A DNA stretch of 64,000 nt, taken from positions 3,658,001 to 3,722,000 of the forward strand of contig OY781463.1 in assembly GCA_963676725.1 (NCBI GenBank), read 5' to 3'. The notes under the pieces were generated by a model that was given only the letters and a program-made list of their open reading frames with translations, was not told the DNA's origin and did no database searches. Source of the DNA: G963662905 sp963676725 (GTDB taxonomy: Bacteria; Bacteroidota; Bacteroidia; Bacteroidales; WRLA01). The position numbers and the translations under genes are program-made. This document shows positions 1-7,916 of the stretch, one piece after another (positions within the stretch are counted from its first letter, which is position 1; each line of letters starts with the position of its first letter).

Positions 1-764
1 TAGGAATCTTCCGGATGATCGGTAAGCACTTTCACTTTATTGTGATAAATGGATATTCTATTGTCTTTACGCAGATCAATTTGGGTAAAATACTCCTCAT
101 TAAAATCCGGTTTCAATTTTTTAATACTTCCGATTCCAAGAAAACCGCCTTCTTTTGTGATGATATTATTTTCGAGCAATTCTTTTTTTGTACCAATCAC
201 ATACCAAACCTTATTTAATTCTTCGTCTTGATTTTGAGCGATTAATTGCAGTGTATCATTATTGGATTCAAGTTGTTCGATAAAATCTTCCAGGCCATCA
301 ATCTTCACATTACGCGTTGCCAATTCATAGCGCAAGCTATCAATTTCCCCATTTTTCCATTGGATTTGTTTTTCCATCCAGCCTAGCATTTCTTCCAATT
401 CCTTCACTTTTTGCCCTTTGGATAAGGCGTTGCGCCTCATTGCATTAAGCTTGTCGCGATTTTGTTTTAAAAGGCTGTATATTGTTCGGATATCGTCATT
501 AATATCATCTTCTGCATTACGTTGTGACTCAGCAGAATGGAGGCTGCGCACTGAGATAAGCTTTTCGAGCCTTTTAATTGAATCGAGGTTTTCCTGAATG
601 CTGGAGAAGGCGCCTGCAAAAACCGCAAGGTTTTCCTGATCTTGGCCAATTTCGAGTCTGAGGCTATCGTTTTCTGCCTGCACTTTTTCCATTTCATGCT
701 GGTAACAACTCGTTAAAAACATGACGCCCATAAGAGCAACAAGAACAATACGGATATTTTTCAT
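1..764 (-). CDS. Helical (coiled-coil) lipoprotein, 3' end outside the window
   Basis: Reading from an ATG at 764 the frame stays open to the left edge, about 254 codons; the last two visible bases (TA) could begin Tyr or a stop, so the gene may end at once or continue. The N-terminus MKNIRIVLVALMGVMF followed by LTSC is a type II signal peptide with a lipobox, so the product should be an outer-membrane or periplasmic lipoprotein. The next 130 or so residues are rich in E, K, Q, L and D with heptad-like spacing, which suggests a long coiled coil. A more globular end contains WYVIGTKKEL. I do not recognise a function. It lies 22 bases downstream of the S4-protein gene on the same strand and is probably cotranscribed with it. 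Confidence 0.75.
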   Translation of the reverse strand, partial: MKNIRIVLVALMGVMFLTSCYQHEMEKVQAENDSLRLEIGQDQENLAVFAGAFSSIQENLDSIKRLEKLISVRSLHSAESQRNAEDDINDDIRTIYSLLKQNRDKLNAMRRNALSKGQKVKELEEMLGWMEKQIQWKNGEIDSLRYELATRNVKIDGLEDFIEQLESNNDTLQLIAQNQDEELNKVWYVIGTKKELLENNIITKEGGFLGIGSIKKLKPDFNEEYFTQIDLRKDNRISIYHNKVKVLTDHPEDS

Positions 765-786
765 GGTTTTGGTGATTTTGATGGTA

Positions 787-1161
787 TTAAAATTCGGTTA
801 ATCGTTCAATATCACGACGGTCGCGTTTGGTTGGGCGACCTTGTCCTCGGTCGCGCTGACCACTATTATATTCATGCAGCATTTCCACACGTTCATATTC
901 TTCGGGGCTTGTAAGATCTTCAATATAGGCATCAACTAATTTTGCGCCCACACGGTTTTTCAATAATTTGATAATCCTCATTTTCCGATGTAAAGGCCCT
1001 TGCTGTGCTTCAATGATATCGCCTTCCCGAACTTCCCTGCTCGGTTTTACCTCCTGATCGGCCAATTTCACTTTTCCCGTTCTCACCATTTGCGAGGCCA
1101 AACTTCTTGTTTTATAAATCCTGACGCACCAAACAAATTTATCGATTCTCACTCCGTCCAT
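787..1161 (-). CDS. RNA-binding S4 domain protein, Hsp15 (HslR) family
   Basis: The 124-residue product begins MDGVRIDKFVWCVRIYKTR, the classic opening of an S4 RNA-binding domain (about residues 3-60), followed by the second half of the fold (GKVKLADQEVKPSREVREGD). The tail is basic (RDRGQGRPTKRDRR). In this family Hsp15 binds the 50S subunit carrying stalled nascent chains and helps recycle it; E. coli Hsp15 is 133 residues, so the length fits. I start it at 1161 rather than at an upstream ATG at 1209: the S4 fold begins right after Met at 1161, and a TAATTTTG promoter element lies between the two candidates. The lipoprotein gene follows 22 bases downstream. Confidence 0.85.
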   Translation of the reverse strand: MDGVRIDKFVWCVRIYKTRSLASQMVRTGKVKLADQEVKPSREVREGDIIEAQQGPLHRKMRIIKLLKNRVGAKLVDAYIEDLTSPEEYERVEMLHEYNSGQRDRGQGRPTKRDRRDIERLTEF

Positions 1162-1190
1162 AATTTTTAATAAAATAATTAATTCTGCAT

Positions 1191-1198
1191 CAAAATTA
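1191..1198 (-). promoter_or_regulatory. Putative -7 element of the S4-protein gene
   Basis: The minus strand reads TAATTTTG, matching the Bacteroidota -7 consensus TAnnTTTG, about 30 bases before the chosen start at 1161. No TTG is seen at the usual -33 distance. Confidence 0.4.
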
Positions 1199-1288
1199 AT
1201 AAAAACCAAAGCTTCCAGACTTATTAAGGTGAAAAGCTGTGATTTTTGCTCTCATCTCTGTTTCCTTCTTAAAACGCAAAGTGAACCA

Positions 1289-1660
1289 GAATGTTATAAA
1301 TTGCAGCAAATACTTATTATAATGAGTTGTTATATTGATGTTTATATTTCTCCTGCTGGATCTTCACTTCGTTTCGATCTCTTGGTCGAAAGGACAAGAT
1401 TTATTCGGGAGCAGACAAAAGGGGCGCGCGGACTCAATAACTTAAGATTAATATGTCCGCGCGCCCCTTTTGTTTATCAAATTTTCACGTCCTTGTCTTT
1501 TCGACTGAGGCCATTTTTCTTAATTCTATCGTTTCATACTCTTTTTTGATATAGAACAATCGCTTAATTACTAAAAAAGACCGAGGGAGAAATCTAAAAC
1601 AACATTCAAAGAAATATACTGATTTTCATTCCTCAGCTTAAATACTCATTTGAACACCCA
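1289..1660 (+). repeat. Fold-back repeat element, copy A (MITE-like)
   Basis: This non-coding stretch matches the reverse complement of 17371-17740 over nearly its whole length. Shared blocks include AAATACTTATT near the left end, GGATCTTCACTTCG, GGTCGAAA, CTTTTCGACTGAGG, ACCGAGGGAGAAATCT and TTGAACACC at the right end. It is an imperfect palindrome overall, with a central perfect 19-bp stem at 1415-1433 and 1455-1473 and a 21-base loop. The left terminal repeat is degraded compared with copy B. It fills the divergent gap between the S4 gene and the phosphatase-like gene. There is no transposase inside, so it would be non-autonomous. Confidence 0.75.
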
Positions 1661-1785
1661 ATTTCTTAAAAAAACACAATCCTTTAAAAGCCTTCTCATT
1701 TCATTAACGAATATTTGACACATAATTAAAGCTATACCGCTTCATGCAATCTATCTTCGTTTTCTTAAACCTCAATGAGAATATT

Positions 1786-2211
1786 ATGTGTAAAGTACTT
1801 ATTTATAATTCCTTAAATAATTATGCAGGTATCATCGCAGAGCAAATAATTACTCAATGGCAAGCCGGAAAAAATGTCACGATTTATCAATTCGGAACGA
1901 ACCACAAAACAGGCAAAATTCCTTTGCAACAACTTGAAAATAATGGCATTGAAACGACAAACGATTTTATCATCCACAAAAGCAAAGCAGATGAGACTTT
2001 CGACCTTATAATATCAATCCATGCAAGTTCCTGCGCAATGGCAACGAAACTCAATTTTGATGCGCGCCATTATCTTCGTTTAAATATTGATCCGTCGGAA
2101 ATCCCAGATTCATCACCGGGAAGTGATTTTCATGAAGAATTCCCAAAGCTTTATGAAATAATACAGGCACAAATGGAGAATATTTACTGCGAATATCTGT
2201 TAGATTACTAG
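1786..2211 (+). CDS. LMW protein-tyrosine-phosphatase/ArsC-like protein lacking the catalytic loop
   Basis: The 141-residue product follows the thioredoxin-coupled arsenate reductase/LMW phosphatase pattern in order: a first strand (KVLIYN), helix (AEQIITQW), 'VTIYQFGTNHKTG' where the family has a SAG-x-x-x-G segment, 'NNGIE' for the E-x-GID segment, 'HKSKADETFDLIISIHASS' for the D-x-VITLC strand, and an 'IDPSE' equivalent of the DP loop. The P-loop C-x5-R is absent: the equivalent segment is NSLNNYAG, with neither nucleophile Cys nor Arg. I infer the fold is kept but the chemistry lost. An in-frame ATG at 1744 would add 14 hydrophobic residues; I prefer Met at 1786 because the first strand follows directly. 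Confidence 0.55.
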   Translation: MCKVLIYNSLNNYAGIIAEQIITQWQAGKNVTIYQFGTNHKTGKIPLQQLENNGIETTNDFIIHKSKADETFDLIISIHASSCAMATKLNFDARHYLRLNIDPSEIPDSSPGSDFHEEFPKLYEIIQAQMENIYCEYLLDY

Positions 2212-2371
2212 AAATTTGAGCAACTATTATCGGTATTATTCCCTTGCACATTCAGTTTTTTCGCACTTTTGCAGCTCTTGCTGAGAACAATCAATAGTAT
2301 TGTATTAATTTTTGAACAATAGGCAGGGTCATCTTGTTGAAATATAGTATTTTACACAATAAACACATTTA

Positions 2372-4150
2372 ATGAAGCAACATATTGCAGAAATGGTTCG
2401 CCATAACACAAAAAATTATGGCGAAAAAATTGTATTTCAGGAATTTACTGATTCTGAAACATTGCTCAAATGGACCTGGGATGAATTCCTCCGAGACATA
2501 AACAAAGTTGCGGCAGCACTTTATCATTGGGGAATTAAAGAACAAGATAATATTGGGATTTTTAGTCAAAATATGCACCAATGGCTTATAGCAGATGTCG
2601 GGATAATGGCTCTGCGAGCAGTGAGCGTTCCTTTTTACAGCACTTCAACAGCAGCACAACTCAGCTACATCATCAATGAGACAGAAATGGAAGTGCTTTT
2701 TGTGGGAAATATGGAGCAAGCAATATTGGCTTATAGTCTGATGAGTGCGACATCCCTGAGAAAAATTGTTGTATTCACACATCCAAAAGAAGAAAAATTC
2801 GCCGATGGAATAATCAGCTGGACTGATTTTTTAAATATTGGGCAAACAGAAGATTTTGAAGGAGTTGATCAGCGTTTAAATGAAGCCAAAGCGGAAGACC
2901 TTGCCACAATTATTTATACATCGGGCACCACCGGGGAACCAAAAGGTGTAATGCTCGACCATCAAAACTTTATGAGCACTTTTATCCTGCACGACAAACG
3001 ACTCAGTGTTTATGAAAGCGATTTATCCCTTGCTTTTTTGCCCTTGAGCCATATTTTTGAACGGAGTTGGAGTCTTTATATGCTCTATAAGGGGGCCACA
3101 AATCATTTCCTAAAAAACCCCAGAAAAGTTGTTGAGGAAATGCAAAAAGTTCATCCTCAACTGATGTGCACCGTACCGCGTTTTTTCGAAAAAACAAGGG
3201 AAGGGATTCAAAAAGAATACGATCAATGGCCTATTTATAAAAAAGGGGTTTTCAATTGGGCCATGAAAATAGGCGAGAAAAGAGCCAATTATGTCCGAAA
3301 GGCTAAAGCCTTGCCATTAACAATCAAATGGCGACTTGCTCTTGCCGAAAAGCTTGTTTTCAAGACGATTGCACAGATTTTTGGCGGCGAAGTCCGCTAT
3401 ATGCCCTGTGCTGGTGCTGCAATGAGCCCGCAAGCATTGACCTTTTTTCATAGCGCCGGGATTTTTGTCAATTACGGTTATGGCGCAACGGAAACAACGG
3501 CCACGGTTTCCTGTTTCAGGGAAGATAAATATGATTTTAATAGCAGCGGAACAGTGATGCCCGGCCTCGATGTGCAAATAAGCGATAAAGGGGAAATCCT
3601 GATTAGTGGGCCAACGGTTTTTAAAGGCTATTATAAAAAGCCGGAAGAAACAGCAAAACATTTGCAAAACGGCTGTTTTCATTCAGGCGATAAAGGCCTA
3701 ATCCTGGAAAACAATCAATTGCTGATGACCGACCGCATCAAAGACCTGATGAAGACTTCTGTTGGGAAATATATATCGCCCCAAAAACTTGAGTTATTGA
3801 TGACAGGATCGAAGTATATCGAGCAAATTGTGATTATTGCGGAAGGCCGAAAATTTGTTTCTGCACTTATTGTTCCTTCCGTAGAGCATTTGCGCGCTTT
3901 TGCTGAATCACAGCAAATTAAAGCACACGATCTCGCTGCACTTATTAACCATACGGATGTGAGGAAAATGATGGAAGAGTTGCTGGCAGAATTACAAAAA
4001 GATTTATTGCCCCACGAATGGGTTAAAAATTTCACCCTCATTGCCGAGCCCTTCAGCATTGAAAACAAAATGATGACCAATACACTGAAAGTAAGAAGGA
4101 GCGTTGTTCTTGAGAGCTATAAAAAAGAAGTAGATGCGCTTTATCAATAG
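2372..4150 (+). CDS. Long-chain fatty acid--CoA ligase (AMP-forming)
   Basis: The 592-residue product activates fatty acids to acyl-CoA through an acyl-adenylate. It carries the ANL-superfamily P-loop (IIYTSGTTGEPKGVML, about residue 185), the A5 motif YGATETT (about 373) and the HSGDKG/TDRIKDLMKT region with the conserved Arg/Lys near residue 450. Length and the long N-terminal segment match the FACS/FadD15-type ligases common in Bacteroidota. It stands alone: 160 bases of AT-rich DNA precede it and 230 bases separate it from rpsP. The substrate chain length cannot be read from the sequence. Confidence 0.92.
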   Translation: MKQHIAEMVRHNTKNYGEKIVFQEFTDSETLLKWTWDEFLRDINKVAAALYHWGIKEQDNIGIFSQNMHQWLIADVGIMALRAVSVPFYSTSTAAQLSYIINETEMEVLFVGNMEQAILAYSLMSATSLRKIVVFTHPKEEKFADGIISWTDFLNIGQTEDFEGVDQRLNEAKAEDLATIIYTSGTTGEPKGVMLDHQNFMSTFILHDKRLSVYESDLSLAFLPLSHIFERSWSLYMLYKGATNHFLKNPRKVVEEMQKVHPQLMCTVPRFFEKTREGIQKEYDQWPIYKKGVFNWAMKIGEKRANYVRKAKALPLTIKWRLALAEKLVFKTIAQIFGGEVRYMPCAGAAMSPQALTFFHSAGIFVNYGYGATETTATVSCFREDKYDFNSSGTVMPGLDVQISDKGEILISGPTVFKGYYKKPEETAKHLQNGCFHSGDKGLILENNQLLMTDRIKDLMKTSVGKYISPQKLELLMTGSKYIEQIVIIAEGRKFVSALIVPSVEHLRAFAESQQIKAHDLAALINHTDVRKMMEELLAELQKDLLPHEWVKNFTLIAEPFSIENKMMTNTLKVRRSVVLESYKKEVDALYQ

Positions 4151-4291
4151 CATTTGTTCATAGCTGACAGACATTATCGCTTCGTATTAAACCTCAAGCT
4201 TTTTAGGAAAATAAAGCTAAAATCCCCCAATAGTAGGACTATGGAGAGGAAACGACACGCAAACATCCTAAAAAACAGCGGTATAAATATT

Positions 4292-4321
4292 TTGCCATCT
4301 AAAAAAAAAGACGGATATTTG
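4292..4321 (+). promoter_or_regulatory. Putative promoter of rpsP
   Basis: TTG at 4292-4294, 19 bases, then GATATTTG at 4314-4321. This fits the Bacteroidota TTG/TAnnTTTG promoter with one mismatch in the -7 box. It sits about 60 bases before rpsP. The rest of the 4151-4380 gap holds nothing I can name. Confidence 0.5.
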
Positions 4322-4380
4322 CAGCCCTTTTAAAATAAAGGGAATCACTTTTAAACCAATTGATTAAAAATTAAGAGATT

Positions 4381-4980
4381 ATGCCAGTAAAAATGAGATT
4401 ATCGCGACATGGAAAAAAGGGTCAACCTTTTTATCATATCGTTATTGCGGATGGTCGTGCACCACGGGACGGAAGATACATTGAGAGATTAGGCACGTAT
4501 AATCCATTAACAACACCAGCTGAAATCAATATTGATTTCGACAAAGCACTTGATTGGTACCAAAAAGGCGCACAACCAACAGACACTGTTCGCGCCATCC
4601 TTTCTTACAAAGGAATTCTTTATCGCAACCACCTTCTGATTGGCGTGAAAAAAGGCGCTTTTAGTCAAGAAGAGGCCGATGTTAAATTCAACAAATGGCT
4701 CGAAGAAAAAGAAGCCAAGATTAATGCACACAAAACTGATGTACTTGAAAGCGAAAGAAATATCAGTAAAGCACGCCTCGATGCTGAAAAAGAAGTAAAT
4801 GAAGCCCGCGCAGAAGAATTCAAAAAGAAACGCGCTGCTGAAATGAAAGCAATCGAAGATGCAGCTCTTGCAGCAGCAAAAGAAGCGAAAGAAGCATTAG
4901 CAGCAGCTAATGGTGAAACAACAGAAGAAGCCGCTGAAGAAGCAGCAGAAGAAGAAACTCCTGAAACACCAGAAGCTTAA
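4381..4980 (+). CDS. rpsP: 30S ribosomal protein S16 with a long C-terminal tail
   Basis: The N-terminal 80 or so residues are canonical S16: MPVKMRLSRHGKKGQPFYHI, DGRAPRDGRYIERLGTYNP, then DKALDWYQKGAQPTDTVRAIL. S16 binds 16S rRNA early in 30S assembly. The protein is 199 residues against about 80-90 in E. coli. The extension is helical and charged (residues about 100-160), ending in an Ala/Glu-rich acidic tail. Extended S16 proteins occur in Bacteroidota. rpsP is followed by a terminator hairpin and then rimM, the 30S maturation factor gene usually linked to it. Confidence 0.97.
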   Translation: MPVKMRLSRHGKKGQPFYHIVIADGRAPRDGRYIERLGTYNPLTTPAEINIDFDKALDWYQKGAQPTDTVRAILSYKGILYRNHLLIGVKKGAFSQEEADVKFNKWLEEKEAKINAHKTDVLESERNISKARLDAEKEVNEARAEEFKKKRAAEMKAIEDAALAAAKEAKEALAAANGETTEEAAEEAAEEETPETPEA

Positions 4981-5001
4981 GCAATTACACAATATTTGTT
5001 G

Positions 5002-5030
5002 AAAACCGGGGGAATAATTCCTCCGGTTTT
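5002..5030 (+). terminator. Intrinsic terminator after rpsP
   Basis: A 12-bp stem (5003-5014 with 5018-5029, one mismatch) with a 3-base loop runs into a T-rich tract. It lies 23 bases after the rpsP stop, so part of the transcription probably ends before rimM. A TATTTTTG -7 element at 5032-5039 directly after it could restart transcription for rimM. Confidence 0.7.
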
Positions 5031-5058
5031 TTATTTTTGCACAAAATCAATCAATATC

Positions 5059-5592
5059 ATGGATAAGAAGGAATGCTATTTTCTTGGATATATAAAAAAA
5101 GCTCTCGGGTCTTCCGGAGAAGTGATTGCTTTTCTCGATGTTACAAATCCTGCCGACTATAAGGGAATGGAAATGTGCTTTTTAGAAATGGAATCAGGGC
5201 TCGTCCCTTTTTTCATCGAATCGGTGCAGATGAAACATAAAGGGGAAGTGCTAATCAAATTTGAAGATATCGATGATCATGATACAGCATTGCGCATTAA
5301 AGGCAAACAGTTGTTTTTGCCCATGGAAGTTCTGCCCAAACTCAGCGGAACCAAATTTTATTATCATGAAGTAATTGATTTTGAGGTTTTTGACTCAGAA
5401 AAAGGAAATATTGGACGGATTGTGAAAATACTCGAAATGCCACAAAACGATCTGTTTTCAATCAATAATGCACAAAGCCAAGAAATCCTTATTCCGATAA
5501 ACGATGATATTATTAAAGCCGTTGATCGCGATAAAAAGCACATACATATAGAAGCCCCCGAAGGACTTATCGAACTCTACATCAATCCCTGA
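5059..5592 (+). CDS. rimM: Ribosome maturation factor RimM
   Basis: The 177-residue product has the two-domain RimM layout. The N-terminal barrel opens with 'YFLGYIKKALGSSGEV', including the family's G-x-I-x-K-x-G-x-x-G-E/K-V motif. A PRC-barrel C-terminal half follows (KFYYHEVIDFEVFDSEKGNI, then LIPINDDIIKAVD). RimM helps assemble the head of the 30S subunit and binds S19. The start at 5059 is chosen because the upstream in-frame ATG at 4996 would place the terminator hairpin of rpsP inside the coding region. The stop overlaps the next start by one base (TGATG). Confidence 0.93.
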   Translation: MDKKECYFLGYIKKALGSSGEVIAFLDVTNPADYKGMEMCFLEMESGLVPFFIESVQMKHKGEVLIKFEDIDDHDTALRIKGKQLFLPMEVLPKLSGTKFYYHEVIDFEVFDSEKGNIGRIVKILEMPQNDLFSINNAQSQEILIPINDDIIKAVDRDKKHIHIEAPEGLIELYINP

Positions 5593-6293
5593 TGAGCGAA
5601 TTTCGTTTTAAAAAATTTAGTGTACAACATCATCTCGCAGCCATGAAAGTAGGAACAGATGCTGTGCTGCTGGGGAGTTGGACCGATATTCCCAAAAATG
5701 CTGTTGCTTTGGATATTGGTACTGGCAGCGGACTCATTGCCCTGATGCTGGCTCAAAGGAATTGCCCAAAAATAATAGCCATCGACATCCATGAAGGATC
5801 CATTGTTAATGCCCGAGATAACTTCCGCAATAGTCCTTGGAACGCAAAATTAAAAGCCCAACAAATTAATTTTCAAGAATTTTGGAAAACAGCACCCAAT
5901 ACTTTCGACCTCATCGTAAGCAATCCTCCTTTTTTTCAGAACGATCTGCCTTCCAGCTCAAGAAATACAGAAGCCAGACACGCTTCCTCCTTAAATTTCG
6001 ACGAACTGATTGAGGGCTGCATGCACCTATTAACCCATGAAGGACTTTTCAGCCTGATCCTACCAAGTACAGAAGCGGGAATTTTCACTCAAAAATCTGA
6101 AAAGAAAGGGCTCTATTTAATAAAAAGGATGCGCATTCAGCCAAAAAGGAGCAAAAATGAAAACCGGCAAACGCTGTGTTTTTCAAAATCTAAAAAAATC
6201 CTGCAGGAAGAAAATCTATGCATCCGCGAGGAAGACAACACATATACAGACGACTATAAAACGCGCACAGCCTCATTTTACCTCAATTTTTAA
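5592..6293 (+). CDS. tRNA1(Val) adenine-37 N6-methyltransferase (TrmN6/YfiC family)
   Basis: The 233-residue product has the TrmN6 N-terminus 'FRFKKFSVQHHLAAMKVGTD', the SAM-binding motif I 'ALDIGTGSGLIALMLAQR' (about residues 39-56) and the N6-adenine catalytic motif NPPF ('LIVSNPPFF', about residues 108-116). The family methylates A37 of valine tRNA. It overlaps rimM by one base and should be translationally coupled, forming a small translation-related run with rpsP and rimM. Confidence 0.88.
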   Translation: MSEFRFKKFSVQHHLAAMKVGTDAVLLGSWTDIPKNAVALDIGTGSGLIALMLAQRNCPKIIAIDIHEGSIVNARDNFRNSPWNAKLKAQQINFQEFWKTAPNTFDLIVSNPPFFQNDLPSSSRNTEARHASSLNFDELIEGCMHLLTHEGLFSLILPSTEAGIFTQKSEKKGLYLIKRMRIQPKRSKNENRQTLCFSKSKKILQEENLCIREEDNTYTDDYKTRTASFYLNF

Positions 6294-6347
6294 TCTTCAC
6301 GTCAAAAGCCTAACTTTGGCAATTAAAGCGGCGAGAAAGAAGCAATT

Positions 6348-7835
6348 ATGAAAAAATACACACTGGAACTGGTAGTTTTTTTAAGCGGAGCAACTGTGAT
6401 GGTCTTTGAGCTTGTTGGTTCAAGGGTGCTGGGACCGTATGTCGGCACATCTATTTTTGTTTGGACCAGTCTTATTGGAATAATTTTGCTAAGCCTTGCT
6501 CTGGGTAATTTTATCGGAGGACGCATTGCTGATCAATTTAAAAGCGCAAACTTCCTCTCCTTTTTTATTCTTTTGGGCGCATTTTTTATCAGTGCTACAG
6601 GCTATTTTAAAGAAGATGTTTTAAACCTAGCCATTCGGCATTTTAGTGGAATCAAACTCCCTGCACTTTTTTCCACCATCCTTTTATTTGCTCCTGCAGG
6701 AATTTTGCTCGGGACGGTTGCACCTTATGCCACACGTTTAAGAATCAGTGTATTAGAAAAAAGCGGAAGAACCGTTGGTACTCTTTATGCGCTTTCTACT
6801 ACAGGAAGTATTATTGGCACCTTCGCTGCAGGTTTTTTACTAATACCTACATTCAGCACCTCACATCTAATCTTTATCCTTTCCCTTATTCTGACCTTTA
6901 CTGCCGGCATCCTATTCAAAGGGCCAAAAAAATACAGGCTTTGGTTTGTTTTTCTATTTCTCCTGATCATGAACCTATACGGGATTTGGGGAGAAAAACC
7001 AACATCCGGCACTTTCATTTTTGATGGCAATACAAAATACAGCAGAGTGAAAATATTCGATGCAATTAATCCATGGCAAGGAAATGATTCTGTGCGTATT
7101 ATGAAAATCAACAACGAATATGCCGCAGCAAGTTTTAAACATAAAGAAGGGCTTGTTTTCGGCATTATGCAATATTATTCTAAGGACAGTCTGTTTACAG
7201 CACATATCGAAAACGCCCTTATGCTGGGAGGTGCCGCATGTATATTTCCGCAGCATTTTTTAAAAAAACACCCACAGGCCACTATTGATGTCGTTGAAAT
7301 CGATCCGGATCTAACTGACCTAGCAAAAAAATATTTTGGTTTACAAGAGGATGCACGATTGCAGATGTATCATGAGGATGCGCGCACCTTTATTAATGCG
7401 AACAAAAAACAATACGACGCTTTTTACGGGGATGCATACAAATCCACATATTCTGTTCCATATCAGCTTACTACAAAAGAATTTATGGAGAAAACATATA
7501 AGCTTTTACGAAGCGATGGTGTTGCTTTTTTTAATATTATCAGCAATTTAAACCCGAAAAAAAACATCTTTTTTAGAAGCCAGTTGAAGACCATACAAAG
7601 CGTTTTCCCACAAGTTCTGGTTTTGGCTGTTGCTGATCCTGAAAACAAAGAGATGCTCCAAAACATGCTGATCATTGCGAGAAAAACAACAAATCCTGAA
7701 CTATTATCGACTTTAAGCTTAAGAGCCCCTGATGTTTATAAACATCTGATTAAAGAAGCAATTCCTACAGAAGACGCCTATCTGCTCACAGACGATTATG
7801 CCCCGGCAGAATTTTTAGTAAATAAGCTTTTATAA
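6348..7835 (+). CDS. Membrane-fused spermidine synthase-like protein
   Basis: The 495-residue protein has two parts. Residues 1-210 contain about seven hydrophobic segments (for example 'LELVVFLSGATVMVFELVGS' and 'TSLIGIILLSLALGNFIGG'). The C-terminal part from about residue 290 has the spermidine-synthase/methyltransferase fold: 'ALMLGGAACIFP', 'IDVVEIDPDLTDLAKKYF', 'YHEDARTFI', and 'YDAFYGDAY'. This membrane-plus-synthase fusion is widespread, and its substrate is often not putrescine. The GGG-x-G nucleotide loop of true spermidine synthases is replaced by LGGAA, so polyamine synthesis is not certain. It follows the TrmN6 gene by 54 bases. Confidence 0.75.
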   Translation: MKKYTLELVVFLSGATVMVFELVGSRVLGPYVGTSIFVWTSLIGIILLSLALGNFIGGRIADQFKSANFLSFFILLGAFFISATGYFKEDVLNLAIRHFSGIKLPALFSTILLFAPAGILLGTVAPYATRLRISVLEKSGRTVGTLYALSTTGSIIGTFAAGFLLIPTFSTSHLIFILSLILTFTAGILFKGPKKYRLWFVFLFLLIMNLYGIWGEKPTSGTFIFDGNTKYSRVKIFDAINPWQGNDSVRIMKINNEYAAASFKHKEGLVFGIMQYYSKDSLFTAHIENALMLGGAACIFPQHFLKKHPQATIDVVEIDPDLTDLAKKYFGLQEDARLQMYHEDARTFINANKKQYDAFYGDAYKSTYSVPYQLTTKEFMEKTYKLLRSDGVAFFNIISNLNPKKNIFFRSQLKTIQSVFPQVLVLAVADPENKEMLQNMLIIARKTTNPELLSTLSLRAPDVYKHLIKEAIPTEDAYLLTDDYAPAEFLVNKLL

Positions 7836-7916
7836 GATCCCCTGAAATTTCGCAAACAAAAAAAACGGCCTGCTGCCTTTTCAAGGTATTAGGAAAGTAA
7901 GTATCTTTGGAGCAAA

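Noticed and set aside
1415..1473. Hairpin copies considered as a CRISPR or integron attachment array
   Set aside because: There are only two distant copies, not a regular array, and no cas or integrase gene is in the window.
1229..1549. A 106-codon frame across repeat copy A
   Set aside because: It runs straight through the palindromic stem of the repeat, and the matching copy B does not preserve the frame.
4996..5058. Upstream ATG extending rimM by 21 codons
   Set aside because: The extension would cover the rpsP terminator hairpin and the -7 box, and adds residues that do not belong to the RimM fold.
7902..7909. TATCTTTG on the plus strand, a perfect -7 box
   Set aside because: It lies between two convergent genes and would transcribe antisense into the response regulator. 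With no TTG upstream and no gene ahead, it is probably chance.
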